Source: Muriicola sp. Z0-33
GTDB lineage: Bacteria > Bacteroidota > Bacteroidia > Flavobacteriales > Flavobacteriaceae
Direction: 5' to 3'
Length of the DNA: 64,000 bases
Assembly: GCF_026126425.1 (NCBI RefSeq)
Contig: NZ_JAFMPW010000004.1
Location: 124,001-188,000, forward strand
The position numbers were made by a program, and so were the translations under genes. This document shows, piece by piece, positions 35,866 through 45,972 of the stretch (the first letter of the stretch is position 1; every line of letters starts with the position of its first letter). Below the pieces are notes generated by a model that did no database searches, was not told where the DNA came from, and saw only the letters and a list, made by a program, of their open reading frames with translations.

Positions 35866-36333
35866 TTATCCCGCCAACTTTTCTTGTGCGGGTTTTTGAT
35901 AGAAACTACCTCCAATGACAAATGCAGCGGAAATAATCATCAGGTTCTTGATTATATATTGTCCCTCCATGGTAGGCATTAAATAGTTGCCGTTCTGAAA
36001 TGTAGTCTCCGGCAGGAAGATCAGGGGCAAAAAGGTACCAAACATTTGTAAGAACAATAAAGGAATAGCAATCCTGGTGGTGATTTTAGACAAAAAACAC
36101 AATCCTATAACCATTTCCCACCACCCGATCAGATTTAGCCATACCTCAGGTTCAATAAAAGGCAGCCAGGCCACAGTTGCTTTTAACAGCGGTTCGGCAG
36201 GGGATACCCCCAAAGGCTTCAGGATACCAAACCAAAAGAAAATTATAGCAAAGGAAAAGCGAATGGCAGGTATACCCCAACGGTTCATATATCCGGCTAC
36301 AATTTGATCTATTTTATAGTAGTCTAATTTCAT
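35866..36333 (-). CDS. DoxX/DUF417-like membrane protein
   Basis: From the ATG at 36333 this is a 155-residue protein with four predicted membrane helices. RFSFAIIFFWFGILKPLGVSP, WWEMVIGLCFL and the C-terminal GQYIIKNLMIISAAFVIGG fit the DoxX/DUF417 superfamily of small integral membrane proteins linked to redox or stress functions. It stands alone, convergent with the small-peptide gene. The upstream ATG at 36354 adds seven residues and is less likely. Confidence 0.75.
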   Translation of the reverse strand: MKLDYYKIDQIVAGYMNRWGIPAIRFSFAIIFFWFGILKPLGVSPAEPLLKATVAWLPFIEPEVWLNLIGWWEMVIGLCFLSKITTRIAIPLLFLQMFGTFLPLIFLPETTFQNGNYLMPTMEGQYIIKNLMIISAAFVIGGSFYQKPAQEKLAG

Positions 36334-36479
36334 ATCAAATGTTTCTGGGACCAAATTAAGCTATCGCCAACAATTATTAAAGTTTTAAACCATTCTCATC
36401 GATAGGTTGGGGCAAAAACATCCAATGTCTAGGTAAGTACTTTTTTTTATACCTTATCCATAAATTTAAGATCTTAGAT

Positions 36480-37121
36480 ATGAAAGCTTTACTGAAATCC
36501 TTATTCTCATTAATTTTCTGCTTAACTGTATTGGTTACTTCCAGTGCTCAGGAGACCTCAGAATGGGTACCCCTGTTCGATGGCAAGAGCCTGGATGGTT
36601 GGAAAGTAGGTGAAAACGCCGACACCTTTTCGGTGGTGGACGGACAGATTAAGGTGGCTGGTCCCAGGGCCCATTTATTTTATGTGGGAGCCGTGGAAGA
36701 GCACAATTTCAGAAACTTTGAATTCAAAGCAAAGGTGATGACCAAACCCGGGGCCAACTCAGGGATCTACTTCCACACTGAATATCAGGAAGATGGGTGG
36801 CCATCATATGGGTACGAAGTACAGGTGAATAATTCTCAACAAGATTGGAAACGAACAGGGAGTTTATACGGCATTGTAGATGTTAAGGAAAATTATGCCA
36901 CAGATAACGAATGGTACACAGAATACATAAAAGTTAAAGACAACCGCGTCATAGTTAAAATTAATGATGTAGTTACGGTAGACTACACCCAACCAGAACA
37001 GCCAAAAAGAGGTGATGGTGATAAACATAGAATTCTCCGGGGAGGCACATTTGCCTTACAGGGGCACGATCCTGGAAGCGTGGTGTTCTACAAAGATATT
37101 ATGGTAAGACCCATTAAATAA
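36480..37121 (+). CDS. Secreted DUF1080 protein
   Basis: The 213-residue protein has a signal peptide (ending TSSAQ) and one DUF1080 domain: WVPLFDGKSLDGWKVG, KPGANSGIYFHTEYQEDGWP, GYEVQVNNSQQDWKRTGSLYG and ILRGGTFALQGHDPGSVVFYKDI. It belongs to the 3-keto-glycoside-cleaving family, the fourth DUF1080 domain in the window. It is monocistronic, outside the LacI-controlled operon, so it may have a different substrate or control. Confidence 0.85.
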   Translation: MKALLKSLFSLIFCLTVLVTSSAQETSEWVPLFDGKSLDGWKVGENADTFSVVDGQIKVAGPRAHLFYVGAVEEHNFRNFEFKAKVMTKPGANSGIYFHTEYQEDGWPSYGYEVQVNNSQQDWKRTGSLYGIVDVKENYATDNEWYTEYIKVKDNRVIVKINDVVTVDYTQPEQPKRGDGDKHRILRGGTFALQGHDPGSVVFYKDIMVRPIK

Positions 37122-37345
37122 TTGGCTCTAAATCTTATCTCCGAAATGTTATCGTTTTATTCATAATTATACAGTTCAGCTTATTGATCTTTAAGCTGGT
37201 AAGTCCGTGGTATATTTTGAAATTATCAGGATCCATTTAAGCCATACGTACTCCTTTTTAAGGATTTAAGCATTTCTTCTCCTTTACTAGCCTGCTTTCA
37301 TTTTATCTGTTATCTTAGAAGACCTAATAAAAATCCGGAAGTGCT

Positions 37346-39157
37346 ATGGCTAGGCAGTATATCGATATTGATACCCTCAAATTTTTACTTTATAATGTGC
37401 ATAACCTCCAGGAAGTTTTAGATCAGGCCCGTTTTAAGGACTATGATCTAGGATCTGTGGAACTTTTTATAAATGCCACCAAAGATTTTTCGGATAAGGA
37501 ACTCTACCCATACTTCCAGGAAATGGACGCCCATGCTGCCTATTTTGAGGATGGAGAAATTATAGTACACCCCCAGGTGAGAGAATATATGAAAAAGGGT
37601 GGAGAAATGGGCCTTATTGCTGCTCTCTTTGATTATGAAGTTGGCGGCCTGCAAATGCCAAGTATGGTAGTTACCGCAGCAACATATTTACAGGAGACAG
37701 CAAATAACCATTTGCCCGGATATATTGGACTCACCCTGGGTGCTGCTGAATTAATTGTGCATTTTGGTAATGAGGATTTAAAGGAAACTTTTGTTCCAAA
37801 AATGCTGACAGGTGCCTGGGGCGGAACCATGTGCCTTACAGAGCCTCAGGCGGGAAGCTCCCTGTCAGATATAGTAACCACTGCGGAACCCGATGGCGAC
37901 AGCTATAAAATTTCCGGTCAAAAGATATTTATTTCCGGTGGGGATTACCAGGGGGTAGAAAACATTGTACACCTGGTTCTGGCCCGGATAAAAGGTGCCC
38001 CGGCAGGAACCAAAGGAATTTCATTATTCGTAGTCCCCAAGAACAGATCCGATGACCAGGGAAATCTTATTTCCAACGATGTGGCCACCCTGGGAGATTT
38101 TCAAAAAATGGGTCAAAAAGGGTATTGCACTACTCATTTATCTTTTGGTGATAAAAACGATTGTGAAGGATGGTTGGTAGGGGAAGCCAATCTTGGATTA
38201 AAATATATGTTCATGATGATGAACGGAGCCCGTATTGGAGTGGGGCGCGGTGCAGCGGCAATTGCCATGGCTGCTTATCAGGCTTCTCTCGCCTATGCAA
38301 AAGAAAGGCCTCAAGGTAGAAGTCTTACCTCTAGTGGTAAAAAGGATGTTTCACAAGAACAAACCCTTATTATTAACCATCCCGACGTAAAGCGAATGCT
38401 GCTTTTACAAAAGGTGATATCCGAAGGTGCCTTGAGTCTGGTACTTCTTTCATCCAAATACCAAGACCTTTCAGTTACACATCCCGACGCCGAAGTAAGA
38501 GAAAAATATCACAACTTATTAGAAATGCTTACCCCAATTGCCAAAACCTATCCTTCAGAAATGGGATCTGTTTCTGTCAGTAACGGGCTTCAGGTACTTG
38601 GTGGCTATGGTTTTTGCTCCGACTTTATTCTACAGCAATATCACAGGGATATTCGCATTTTCCCAATATATGAAGGGACAACAGGAATTCAGTCTCTGGA
38701 TCTGTTGGGAAGGAAAGTTACCATGAATAATGGTATTGGCTTACAATTATTATCCGCAGAAATAATGGATACTATTAAGCAAGCATCTGCCCATGAGGAG
38801 CTTGCGTCTTACGCCAAAACCCTGGGAAACAAACTGGAATTGGTACAGCAAGTGCTTAAATTTCTTATTCCCTTTGCACAAAAAGGCAACTATGAACGCT
38901 TCCTTTCAGACGCTACGGTATTTATGGAATTCTTTGGCAACATAATTATTGGTTGGCTTTGGTTAGATATGGCCGTAAATGCGAAAAATGCCCTGAAAGC
39001 AGAAGACAATAAATATCCAAGGGATTTTTATCTCAGTAAAATACACGCCATGAAGTTTTACTATAAATACGAGCTGTCAAAAACCTCGGCCCTGGCAGAA
39101 ATATTGCTTAATGAAGAAGTCCTTACCATTGATAGGGACCATAAAATATTCAACTAA
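37346..39157 (+). CDS. Acyl-CoA dehydrogenase, long (DmdC-like) type
   Basis: This 603-residue flavoenzyme has the N-terminal, middle (GGTMCLTEPQAGSSLSDI, ISGQKIFISGGD) and C-terminal ACAD domains plus the extra C-terminal domain of the roughly 600-residue subgroup that includes 3-methylmercaptopropionyl-CoA dehydrogenase (DmdC). The catalytic base Glu is in IYEGTTGIQSLDLLGRK (about residue 443). It introduces an alpha-beta double bond into an acyl-CoA. It heads a co-directional cluster of fatty-acid-type genes; the SDR gene follows after 41 bp. Whether it serves DMSP, fatty acids or another acid cannot be told from the sequence. Confidence 0.85.
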   Translation: MARQYIDIDTLKFLLYNVHNLQEVLDQARFKDYDLGSVELFINATKDFSDKELYPYFQEMDAHAAYFEDGEIIVHPQVREYMKKGGEMGLIAALFDYEVGGLQMPSMVVTAATYLQETANNHLPGYIGLTLGAAELIVHFGNEDLKETFVPKMLTGAWGGTMCLTEPQAGSSLSDIVTTAEPDGDSYKISGQKIFISGGDYQGVENIVHLVLARIKGAPAGTKGISLFVVPKNRSDDQGNLISNDVATLGDFQKMGQKGYCTTHLSFGDKNDCEGWLVGEANLGLKYMFMMMNGARIGVGRGAAAIAMAAYQASLAYAKERPQGRSLTSSGKKDVSQEQTLIINHPDVKRMLLLQKVISEGALSLVLLSSKYQDLSVTHPDAEVREKYHNLLEMLTPIAKTYPSEMGSVSVSNGLQVLGGYGFCSDFILQQYHRDIRIFPIYEGTTGIQSLDLLGRKVTMNNGIGLQLLSAEIMDTIKQASAHEELASYAKTLGNKLELVQQVLKFLIPFAQKGNYERFLSDATVFMEFFGNIIIGWLWLDMAVNAKNALKAEDNKYPRDFYLSKIHAMKFYYKYELSKTSALAEILLNEEVLTIDRDHKIFN

Positions 39158-39198
39158 GTTAAGTGTATCCCTTTTTATAAAATTCATTCGACAAAACT

Positions 39199-39975
39199 AT
39201 GAGTACCATTACATCCAGATTTAATTTAAACGGCAAAGTGGCCATCATTACAGGCTCTAGCAAGGGAATTGGTAAGTCTATTGCCAGGGGTCTTGCAGAA
39301 AATGGGGCAAAAGTAGTGATCAGCAGCAGAAAGCAAGAGGCAGTTGATGCAGTAGCGGCAGAGTTTAAAAATGCCGGTTTAGAAGCCACCGGCATTCAGT
39401 GCCATATTGGTGATGCTGAGCAACGTAAGAGATTAATTGATAAAACTCTGGAAACCTATGGGAGCATAGACATCCTGGTAAACAATGCTGCCATAAACCC
39501 TTATTACGGCCCCTTAGAAGGTTCTGACGAGTTGGTTTTTGACAAGATCATGGAGGTAAATGTTAAGGCCCCCTGGATACTTTCCAATCTTGCATTACCC
39601 CATATGAAGCAACAAGGCGCGGGTAGTATTATTAATATATCCTCAGTAGAAGGGTTGCGGCCTGGATTTGGGTTGGGCTTATACAGCGCTACCAAATCGG
39701 CTCTGATCATGCTAACCAAAAATCAGGCTAAAGAATGGGGCCGCCACGGAGTTAGAGCTAATGTAATTTGCCCCGGGCTTATAAAGACAAAATTTAGTGA
39801 AGGGCTTTGGGCTGATGAAAATTTGGTAAACAGATTTACCAAGGCGCTGCCACTACAAAGAATTGCAGCCCCGGAAGAAATGGCCGGATTGGTCATGCTC
39901 CTGGCCTCGGAAGCCGGTTCTTACATGACTGGCGGAGTCTATACTGCAGACGGAGGGTATATGGTTGCCGGATAA
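39199..39975 (+). CDS. Short-chain dehydrogenase/reductase (DHRS4-like)
   Basis: This is a 258-residue classical SDR: cofactor motif TGSSKGIGKSIA, NNAA, catalytic Ser in NISSVEG, and YSATK (Tyr/Lys pair), ending in the tetramer tail YTADGGYMVAG. Similar proteins reduce carbonyls or oxidise secondary alcohols with NADP(H). In this cluster it may act on a hydroxy- or ketoacyl-CoA. It lies 27 bp before the next acyl-CoA dehydrogenase. Confidence 0.88.
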   Translation: MSTITSRFNLNGKVAIITGSSKGIGKSIARGLAENGAKVVISSRKQEAVDAVAAEFKNAGLEATGIQCHIGDAEQRKRLIDKTLETYGSIDILVNNAAINPYYGPLEGSDELVFDKIMEVNVKAPWILSNLALPHMKQQGAGSIINISSVEGLRPGFGLGLYSATKSALIMLTKNQAKEWGRHGVRANVICPGLIKTKFSEGLWADENLVNRFTKALPLQRIAAPEEMAGLVMLLASEAGSYMTGGVYTADGGYMVAG

Positions 39976-40002
39976 TGCAATGATTAAGTAAACGAAAAGA
40001 AT

Positions 40003-41214
40003 ATGAATTTTGATTATAGTGAGAAGTCGATTCAACTACAGCAAAGACTGAAGAGTTTTATCGCTGCACATATAGCCCCGGTGGAGGAAGAAGTAAATGC
40101 ATTCCACCACAATCCTGAGAACGCCTGGACCAAATGGCCCGGCCTCGAAAGTTTAAAAGAGAAAGCAAAAGATGCGGGATTATGGAACCTATTTCTTCCC
40201 AAAAACTATGGGGAACTCAGCCCCGGGCTCTCCAATCTGGAATACGCACCTCTTGCTGAAATAATGGGTAGAATACTCTGGTGTTCAGAAATTTTTAATT
40301 GCAGTCCACCAGATACCGGGAATATGGAAGTGCTTGCCAAATATGGTAGCCCACAACAGCAAAAAGATTGGTTGCAACCCCTGATGCAGGGCACTATTCG
40401 CTCTGCATTTTTGATGACAGAACCCCAGGTGGCTTCTTCCGATGCCACCAATATTGAAACTGCTATCGTTGCAGATGGGGATGAGTATGTAATTACGGGT
40501 AGAAAATGGTGGTCTTCGGGCGCTATGGACCCCCATTGTAAAATCTGCATAGTAATGGGCAAAACAGATTTTACCGCTCAAAGACACCTGCAACAAAGTA
40601 TGATTTTAGTACCTATGGACACCCCTGGTCTTAAGGTAGTAAGACCGCTTAGCGTTTTTGGTTACAACGACTCCCCGGAGGGCCATGCGGAAATAATATT
40701 AGACCAGGTACGCGTACCTAAATCTAACCTCCTCCTTACTGAAGGCAAAGGTTTTGAAATTGCTCAGGGGAGACTGGGGCCAGGTAGGATTCATCACTGT
40801 ATGCGATTAATTGGGATGGCACAACGTTCGCTCGAACTAATGTCTGTACGCGCCTCAGAGCGCAGTCCGTTTGGCAGAACCCTGGACACCTACAGCAGTA
40901 TTCGCCAGGAAATTGCAAATTCTGCCTGTGAAATTCAGCAGGCCAGACTATTGGTACTATCTGCTGCAGATAAAATGGATAAGGTGGGTAATAAAGAAGC
41001 CAAAGATCTTATTGCCATGATTAAAATAGTTGCCCCAAATATGGCCTTAAGGGTTATAGACAGGGCCATACAAATTATGGGCGGTAAGGGAGTCAGTGGT
41101 GACACCCCCCTGGCCCATTTTTATGCTTCGGCCAGAACCTTGCGCCTGGCAGATGGCCCGGATGAAGTTCATTTGAGTCAGTTAGGCAAAAACACTATTA
41201 AAAAGTATTTATAA
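40003..41214 (+). CDS. Acyl-CoA dehydrogenase, ACAD10/ACAD11-like
   Basis: This 403-residue ACAD has the [20 protein letters not shown] and [20 protein letters not shown] signatures of the ACAD10/11 and LvaC group. In place of the usual Tyr-Glu-Gly-Thr catalytic loop it reads [15 protein letters not shown], a form seen in this subgroup. ACAD11-type enzymes help convert 4-hydroxyacyl-CoA, after phosphorylation, to an enoyl-CoA. The gene 8 bp downstream is an APH-type kinase, the other half of the animal fusion protein, which strongly supports this assignment. Confidence 0.85.
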   Translation: MNFDYSEKSIQLQQRLKSFIAAHIAPVEEEVNAFHHNPENAWTKWPGLESLKEKAKDAGLWNLFLPKNYGELSPGLSNLEYAPLAEIMGRILWCSEIFNCSPPDTGNMEVLAKYGSPQQQKDWLQPLMQGTIRSAFLMTEPQVASSDATNIETAIVADGDEYVITGRKWWSSGAMDPHCKICIVMGKTDFTAQRHLQQSMILVPMDTPGLKVVRPLSVFGYNDSPEGHAEIILDQVRVPKSNLLLTEGKGFEIAQGRLGPGRIHHCMRLIGMAQRSLELMSVRASERSPFGRTLDTYSSIRQEIANSACEIQQARLLVLSAADKMDKVGNKEAKDLIAMIKIVAPNMALRVIDRAIQIMGGKGVSGDTPLAHFYASARTLRLADGPDEVHLSQLGKNTIKKYL

Positions 41215-41222
41215 GTTTGGCC

Positions 41223-42302
41223 ATGGCTTCAAAAGATCTTACCAGGACTGTGCTCGAAGGAGAAGAACTTCAGGAAGAAAACCTGAAGCAGTATTTGTTG
41301 GAGCATCAATTAATCGATGCAACAAGCAGCCCAATTGAAGTACATCAATTTTACAATGGCTATTCTAATCTGACCTACCTGTTAAAAATTGAAAATAAAG
41401 AATATGTACTTCGAAGACCCCCGTTTTCTGCCCCCAAAAGGGGACATGATATGGGAAGAGAATTTAAGGTATTAGACAATTTAAAAGGCGTTTTTGATAA
41501 GTCCCCAAAAGTATTTGTCCATTGTGAAGACAAGGACATAATTGGTGCACCTTTCTATATTATGGAAAAAGTGGAAGGCATAATTTTAACGGCAAATGAG
41601 GCCGCCAAACTTAAAATTACTCCATCAGAATTTATAACCATTTCAGATACCTGGTTAGATACTTTTGTAGCATTACATCAGCTCGACTATGAGGCAGCCC
41701 GCCTTGGCGATCTGGGCAAACCTCAGGGATATGTAGCACGGCAAGTAACCAATTGGGGCAGGCAATACCTTGCTGCTGCAACCGAAGATGTTACCGCAGC
41801 TCACAAGGTAATGGCCTGGATGGAAGAACATCAACCAAAAGCCTATCAGTACAGTCTTATTCACAACGACTTTAAGTACGACAATATCGTTTTTACCGAT
41901 AACCAATGGGGTAAGGTTGCCGCCATCCTGGATTGGGAAATGTGTACCCTGGGAGATCCGCTCATGGACCTGGGTACCTCTCTGGGGTATTGGATCACCA
42001 GCGATGATGCCGATTTTGTAAAACACGGTCTCCCCTCCCCTACCATGATGCCAGGCAATCCGTCAAGAACAGAGATTGTACATCAATATGCACTTAAGAG
42101 TGGAAGAAACGTAGATCACCTGACATTCTATTTTGCCTATGGCCTTTTTAAAATCGCCGTGATTGCACAGCAAATTTATTACCGATATAAACACGGGCAT
42201 ACCAGCGACAAGCGATTTGCAAATTTGAACAAAACAGCGGCCCTATGTTGCCAAACCGCCTGGCAGGCAATTCAAAAAAATAAAATAGACGACTTGTACT
42301 AA
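41223..42302 (+). CDS. APH-type phosphotransferase, ACAD10/11 N-terminal half-like
   Basis: From the ATG at 41223 this 359-residue protein has the aminoglycoside-phosphotransferase-like kinase fold: FYNGYSNLTYLLKI loop, catalytic motif LIHNDFKYDNIVF and metal motif ILDWEMCTLGDPLMDLG. In the lva pathway and in animal ACAD10/11 this kinase phosphorylates the 4-hydroxy group of a 4-hydroxyacyl-CoA, preparing it for the paired dehydrogenase. The immediate adjacency (8 bp) to the ACAD11-like gene supports the same role here. A TTG at 41217 would add two residues and is not preferred. Confidence 0.85.
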   Translation: MASKDLTRTVLEGEELQEENLKQYLLEHQLIDATSSPIEVHQFYNGYSNLTYLLKIENKEYVLRRPPFSAPKRGHDMGREFKVLDNLKGVFDKSPKVFVHCEDKDIIGAPFYIMEKVEGIILTANEAAKLKITPSEFITISDTWLDTFVALHQLDYEAARLGDLGKPQGYVARQVTNWGRQYLAAATEDVTAAHKVMAWMEEHQPKAYQYSLIHNDFKYDNIVFTDNQWGKVAAILDWEMCTLGDPLMDLGTSLGYWITSDDADFVKHGLPSPTMMPGNPSRTEIVHQYALKSGRNVDHLTFYFAYGLFKIAVIAQQIYYRYKHGHTSDKRFANLNKTAALCCQTAWQAIQKNKIDDLY

Positions 42303-42376
42303 TGATCATAATAAATAACATGATAATTAACCCTTTAAGTAGCTCATATAGCTCTAAAAAAGTTAAGGCCTGACAT

Positions 42377-43135
42377 ATGGAATTAAATAATAAAGTCATT
42401 ATTGTCAGTGGAGCAGGGAGCGGTATTGGAGCGGCCACTGCTAAACTATTATCTGCCCAGGGAGCAAAAGTTATAGCATCAGATATAGACCTGTCCAAGG
42501 TAGAAGCGGTAGTTAATGAAATAACAAAATCTGGTGGCCAGGCCTGGGCGAAACAAACAGATGTTACTCAATTCACGGAAGTAGCAGCGCTGGTTTCCGA
42601 AACAGTAGCAGATCATAACCAAATAGACGTTATGGTAAATAATGCCGGAATTGGCGGAGAGCACCAGAGAAAAACTGCAGAACACACCAACGAAGATTGG
42701 CATAATGTAATTGCCGTAAACCAGACAGGTGTATTCTATTGCATGAAAACGGCATTACAGCAAATGATGAAACAGGGTTATGGAAATATTATCAATATAG
42801 CCTCCCTGGCTGGTCTAAAGCCATCGGGATACAACCTGTCTTACAGTGCCAGCAAATTTGCCGTAGTGGGAATGACCAAATCTGCTGCATTAGAATATGG
42901 GCGCAAGAATATTAGAATCAATGCAATTTGTCCGGGATATACACAATCTCCACTTTTAGATAAGCTAATAGGTAACAAGCCTGAAATGGGCGATACATTA
43001 AAAAAACTGATCCCAATGGACAGGTTTGGGGAAGCTTCAGAAATTGCGGAGGCTATTGCCTGGTTGGCTTCAGATAAAACCAAATATATCACCGGCCAGA
43101 CTATTATTCTGGATGGGGGAACATCATTAATTTAG
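42377..43135 (+). CDS. Short-chain dehydrogenase/reductase
   Basis: This is a 252-residue classical SDR: SGAGSGIGAATAKLL cofactor loop, NNAG, NIASLAG, YSASK active-site pair and the C-terminal TGQTIILDGG. It starts 74 bp after the kinase gene. It probably handles a hydroxyl/keto conversion on an acyl-CoA in this cluster; the lva pathway uses an SDR (LvaD) to reduce 4-keto acyl-CoA. Exact substrate is unknown. Confidence 0.87.
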   Translation: MELNNKVIIVSGAGSGIGAATAKLLSAQGAKVIASDIDLSKVEAVVNEITKSGGQAWAKQTDVTQFTEVAALVSETVADHNQIDVMVNNAGIGGEHQRKTAEHTNEDWHNVIAVNQTGVFYCMKTALQQMMKQGYGNIINIASLAGLKPSGYNLSYSASKFAVVGMTKSAALEYGRKNIRINAICPGYTQSPLLDKLIGNKPEMGDTLKKLIPMDRFGEASEIAEAIAWLASDKTKYITGQTIILDGGTSLI

Positions 43136-43154
43136 TTGAACAATAGTAGAAGAG

Positions 43155-43940
43155 ATGAACACATTACAACTTACCAGAAGACAGGATTATATCATCGTAC
43201 AGATGCATCGCGGGAAGGTCAATGCCATCAATTACGAAATGGTCCAGGAACTTCGCCAGGTAATTAAGGATATAGAGAATGATCCAGCTATAAAAGGTGC
43301 TATCCTGAGCGGTCAGCCACATTATTTTTCTGCAGGTTTGGATTTAATCGAATTAATCCGCTATGATCATACCCAGATCAATGATTTTTTTGAGGCCTTT
43401 GGTAGCCTGTACCTGGAACTTGTACAGTTTTCTAAACCGCTAATAGCAGCAATAACCGGCCATTCTCCGGCAGGAGGATGTGTTTTGGCCGTAACTTGTG
43501 ATAACAGATTTATGGCCACAGGAGATCAATATCGTATTGGCCTCAACGAGGTCGCCGTAAATATTCAGATTTCTCAAAATCTAACAGAAGCTTATGCATT
43601 TTGGATGGGTGAAGGCCTGGCCAGCAGGTATATCCTGGAAGGGAAATTACTAACTGCTTCGGAGGCCCTCTCCGCAGGACTCGTAGATGAATTGCTGCCA
43701 TTAGAAGAAGTGTTGAGTGCAGCAGAGAACAAGATGCAGCATTATCTTAAAGCAGATACTCAAATATGGCGCAATACCAAAAACAAACTCAGAAAACACT
43801 GGTTGGATAAACTGGATTTAGATGCCAAAAATTCCCTGAAAGAAGCAGCTACTTTGTGGTGGAAACCAGAAATAAGAACCAAATTGGAAGCATATGTAGA
43901 AAGTTTTTCGAATAAAAATAAAGCTGCTAAACAAAAATAA
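43155..43940 (+). CDS. Enoyl-CoA hydratase/isomerase family protein
   Basis: The 261-residue crotonase-fold protein has the oxyanion segment GQPHYFSAGLDLIELI and ITGHSPAGGCVLAVTCDNRFMA, with Glu in RIGLNEVAVNI where enoyl-CoA delta isomerases carry their base. The first glutamate of true hydratases is not obvious, so a delta3-delta2 isomerase role is preferred. It is 19 bp after the SDR gene and 3 bp before the next reductase, so clearly part of the operon. Confidence 0.83.
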   Translation: MNTLQLTRRQDYIIVQMHRGKVNAINYEMVQELRQVIKDIENDPAIKGAILSGQPHYFSAGLDLIELIRYDHTQINDFFEAFGSLYLELVQFSKPLIAAITGHSPAGGCVLAVTCDNRFMATGDQYRIGLNEVAVNIQISQNLTEAYAFWMGEGLASRYILEGKLLTASEALSAGLVDELLPLEEVLSAAENKMQHYLKADTQIWRNTKNKLRKHWLDKLDLDAKNSLKEAATLWWKPEIRTKLEAYVESFSNKNKAAKQK

Positions 43941-43943
43941 ATT

Positions 43944-44948
43944 ATGAATAAGCAACTCCTATTTGTTAAAAGACCAGTGGGCGAAGCAGATGCTTCGACA
44001 TGGTCATTAGTAAGTAACCCTATTCCAGAAATTAAAGAAGGTGAAATATTAATTCGACAGCATTATATTTCTCTGGACCCGGCCATGAGAGGGTGGATGA
44101 ATAATGTCAGGTCTTACATTGCCCCAATGGAAATAGGTTCTGTAATGCGGGCTGGTTCTGTAGGGGAGGTAATAGATTCAAAGAACCATCCGAAATTTAA
44201 AGTTGGCGATTTCGTCTCTGGTAATGGCGGTGTACAGCAATATACCGTGTCCGATGGCAAAGGTTATTACCAGGTAGATCCAAAGTTAGCACCCCTTCCT
44301 ACTTACATTGGCACCCTTGGTATGCCCGGCATGACCGCCTATTTTGGGATACTGGAAGTGGGTAAAATAAAAGAGGGTGATATCGTAGTAGTCTCGGGTG
44401 CGGCAGGTGCTGTAGGTAGTATTGTAGGGCAGATTGCTAAAATTAAAGGCTGCACTGTAATTGGAATAGCCGGAGGTGCTGATAAATGTAAATATATAGT
44501 GGAAGAACTGGGATTTGATGCAGCTATTGATTATAAAAATGAAGATGTAAAAAGCAGGCTAAAAGAAGAATGTCCTAAAGGACTGGATGTCTACTTTGAC
44601 AATGTGGGAGGTGAAATTCTTAATATTGCCCTGGGCAGGTTAAGAATGCACGCCAGAGTGGTTATCTGTGGAGCCATCTCACAATACAACAATACCACGG
44701 CGGTAAAAGGCCCGAGCAATTATTTGTCTTTATTGGTAAACCGTGCAAGCATGCAGGGAATGGTGGTTTTTGATTGGGCAGACAGGTATGGCGAAGCAGC
44801 AGCCCAAATGGGCAAATGGATGGCCGAACAAAAACTCAAAAGCAAAGAGGCTGTTTATGATGGGATAGCCAACTTCCCGGAAACGTATACCCGACTGTTT
44901 TCGGGTGAAAAACTAGGCAAGCTCGTGTTAAAAGTAATTGAAGAGTAA
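43944..44948 (+). CDS. NADP-dependent oxidoreductase (CurA/alkenal reductase type)
   Basis: This 334-residue zinc-free MDR enzyme has YISLDPAMRGWMNN, GMPGMTAYFGILEVG and VVVSGAAGAVGSIVGQIAK, typical of prostaglandin/leukotriene reductases and curcumin reductase CurA. It would reduce an alpha-beta-unsaturated carbonyl. It is tightly packed between the isomerase and a second MDR gene (3 bp each side). Confidence 0.9.
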   Translation: MNKQLLFVKRPVGEADASTWSLVSNPIPEIKEGEILIRQHYISLDPAMRGWMNNVRSYIAPMEIGSVMRAGSVGEVIDSKNHPKFKVGDFVSGNGGVQQYTVSDGKGYYQVDPKLAPLPTYIGTLGMPGMTAYFGILEVGKIKEGDIVVVSGAAGAVGSIVGQIAKIKGCTVIGIAGGADKCKYIVEELGFDAAIDYKNEDVKSRLKEECPKGLDVYFDNVGGEILNIALGRLRMHARVVICGAISQYNNTTAVKGPSNYLSLLVNRASMQGMVVFDWADRYGEAAAQMGKWMAEQKLKSKEAVYDGIANFPETYTRLFSGEKLGKLVLKVIEE

Positions 44949-44951
44949 ATT

Positions 44952-45929
44952 ATGAAAGCGATTTTATGTAAAGCTTATGGCCCTCCCTCTTTCTTAGTGC
45001 TGGAAGATTTGGCAAGTCCAAAACCAGGGCCAAAAGAAGTACTGGTGCGGGTAAAAGCCTGTGGGTTGAATTTTCCCGATACTTTGATTATTCAGGGATT
45101 ATATCAATTTAAACCGGAGTTACCATTTACTCCCGGCAGCGATCTGGCGGGTATCGTTATCGCTGTTGGAGATGAAGTAAAACATCTCTCACCTGGTGAT
45201 GAGGTATTTGGTTTTGTGCCGTTTGGGGCTTTGGCCCAGGAAGTAGTGGTTCCTTCCAATGCCTGTTTCCGCAAGCCCAAAAATATGGATTACGCTGTTG
45301 CAGCATCATTTATGATGGCTTATGGCACCTCATTTCACGCCCTTAAAGACCGTGCAAAACTAAAAAATGGTGAAACATTGCTTGTACTTGGAGCTTCAGG
45401 CGGGGTGGGCCTGGCAGCAGTTGAATTAGGGAAACTAATGGGAGCCACGGTTATTGCCGCTGCATCTACAGATGAAAAGTTGGAGTTATGCACATCTTAT
45501 GGTGCAGACCTGACCATCAATTACGAAAAGGAGGATTTAAAAACTACCATTAAAGCACTTACAAAGAACAAAGGAGCAAATGTGATTTATGACCCTGTTG
45601 GAGGTGATTATTCCGAAGCAGCTTTCAGAGGAATAGCCTGGAAGGGCAGGTACCTGGTAGTGGGTTTTGCTGCAGGCAGCATTCCTAAAATGCCATTGAA
45701 TTTACCTTTATTAAAAGGAGCATCCGTCGTTGGGGTCTTCTGGGGTGGTTTTGCCATGCGCCACCCAAAGGCAAATATGGAAAATACACTTACATTAATG
45801 AATTGGTATAAGGAAGGGAAACTTACCCCGCACATCCATAAAAAATATCCCTTGGAGGATACCTCAAAAGCGCTCGAATTTATGATGAAGAGAAAGGCTC
45901 AGGGGAAGTTAGTGGTAGAAATAGAATAG
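44952..45929 (+). CDS. NADPH:quinone oxidoreductase-like MDR enzyme
   Basis: The 325-residue protein belongs to the zinc-free quinone oxidoreductase group: CGLNFPDTLIIQGLYQ, PGSDLAGIVIAVGDEV, LLVLGASGGVGLAAVELGK and DPVGGDYSEAAFR. It probably reduces quinones or enoyl compounds. It follows the CurA-like gene by 3 bp, so both are co-expressed with the acyl-CoA genes. Confidence 0.9.
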   Translation: MKAILCKAYGPPSFLVLEDLASPKPGPKEVLVRVKACGLNFPDTLIIQGLYQFKPELPFTPGSDLAGIVIAVGDEVKHLSPGDEVFGFVPFGALAQEVVVPSNACFRKPKNMDYAVAASFMMAYGTSFHALKDRAKLKNGETLLVLGASGGVGLAAVELGKLMGATVIAAASTDEKLELCTSYGADLTINYEKEDLKTTIKALTKNKGANVIYDPVGGDYSEAAFRGIAWKGRYLVVGFAAGSIPKMPLNLPLLKGASVVGVFWGGFAMRHPKANMENTLTLMNWYKEGKLTPHIHKKYPLEDTSKALEFMMKRKAQGKLVVEIE

Positions 45930-45972
45930 AAATATCTTAAAAAGCTAATGACATAAACACAGTAATTATACT

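Noticed and set aside
37177-37198. Inverted repeat cagctta/taagctg as a terminator of the DUF1080 gene
   Set aside because: The stem has only 7 bp and no T-run follows.
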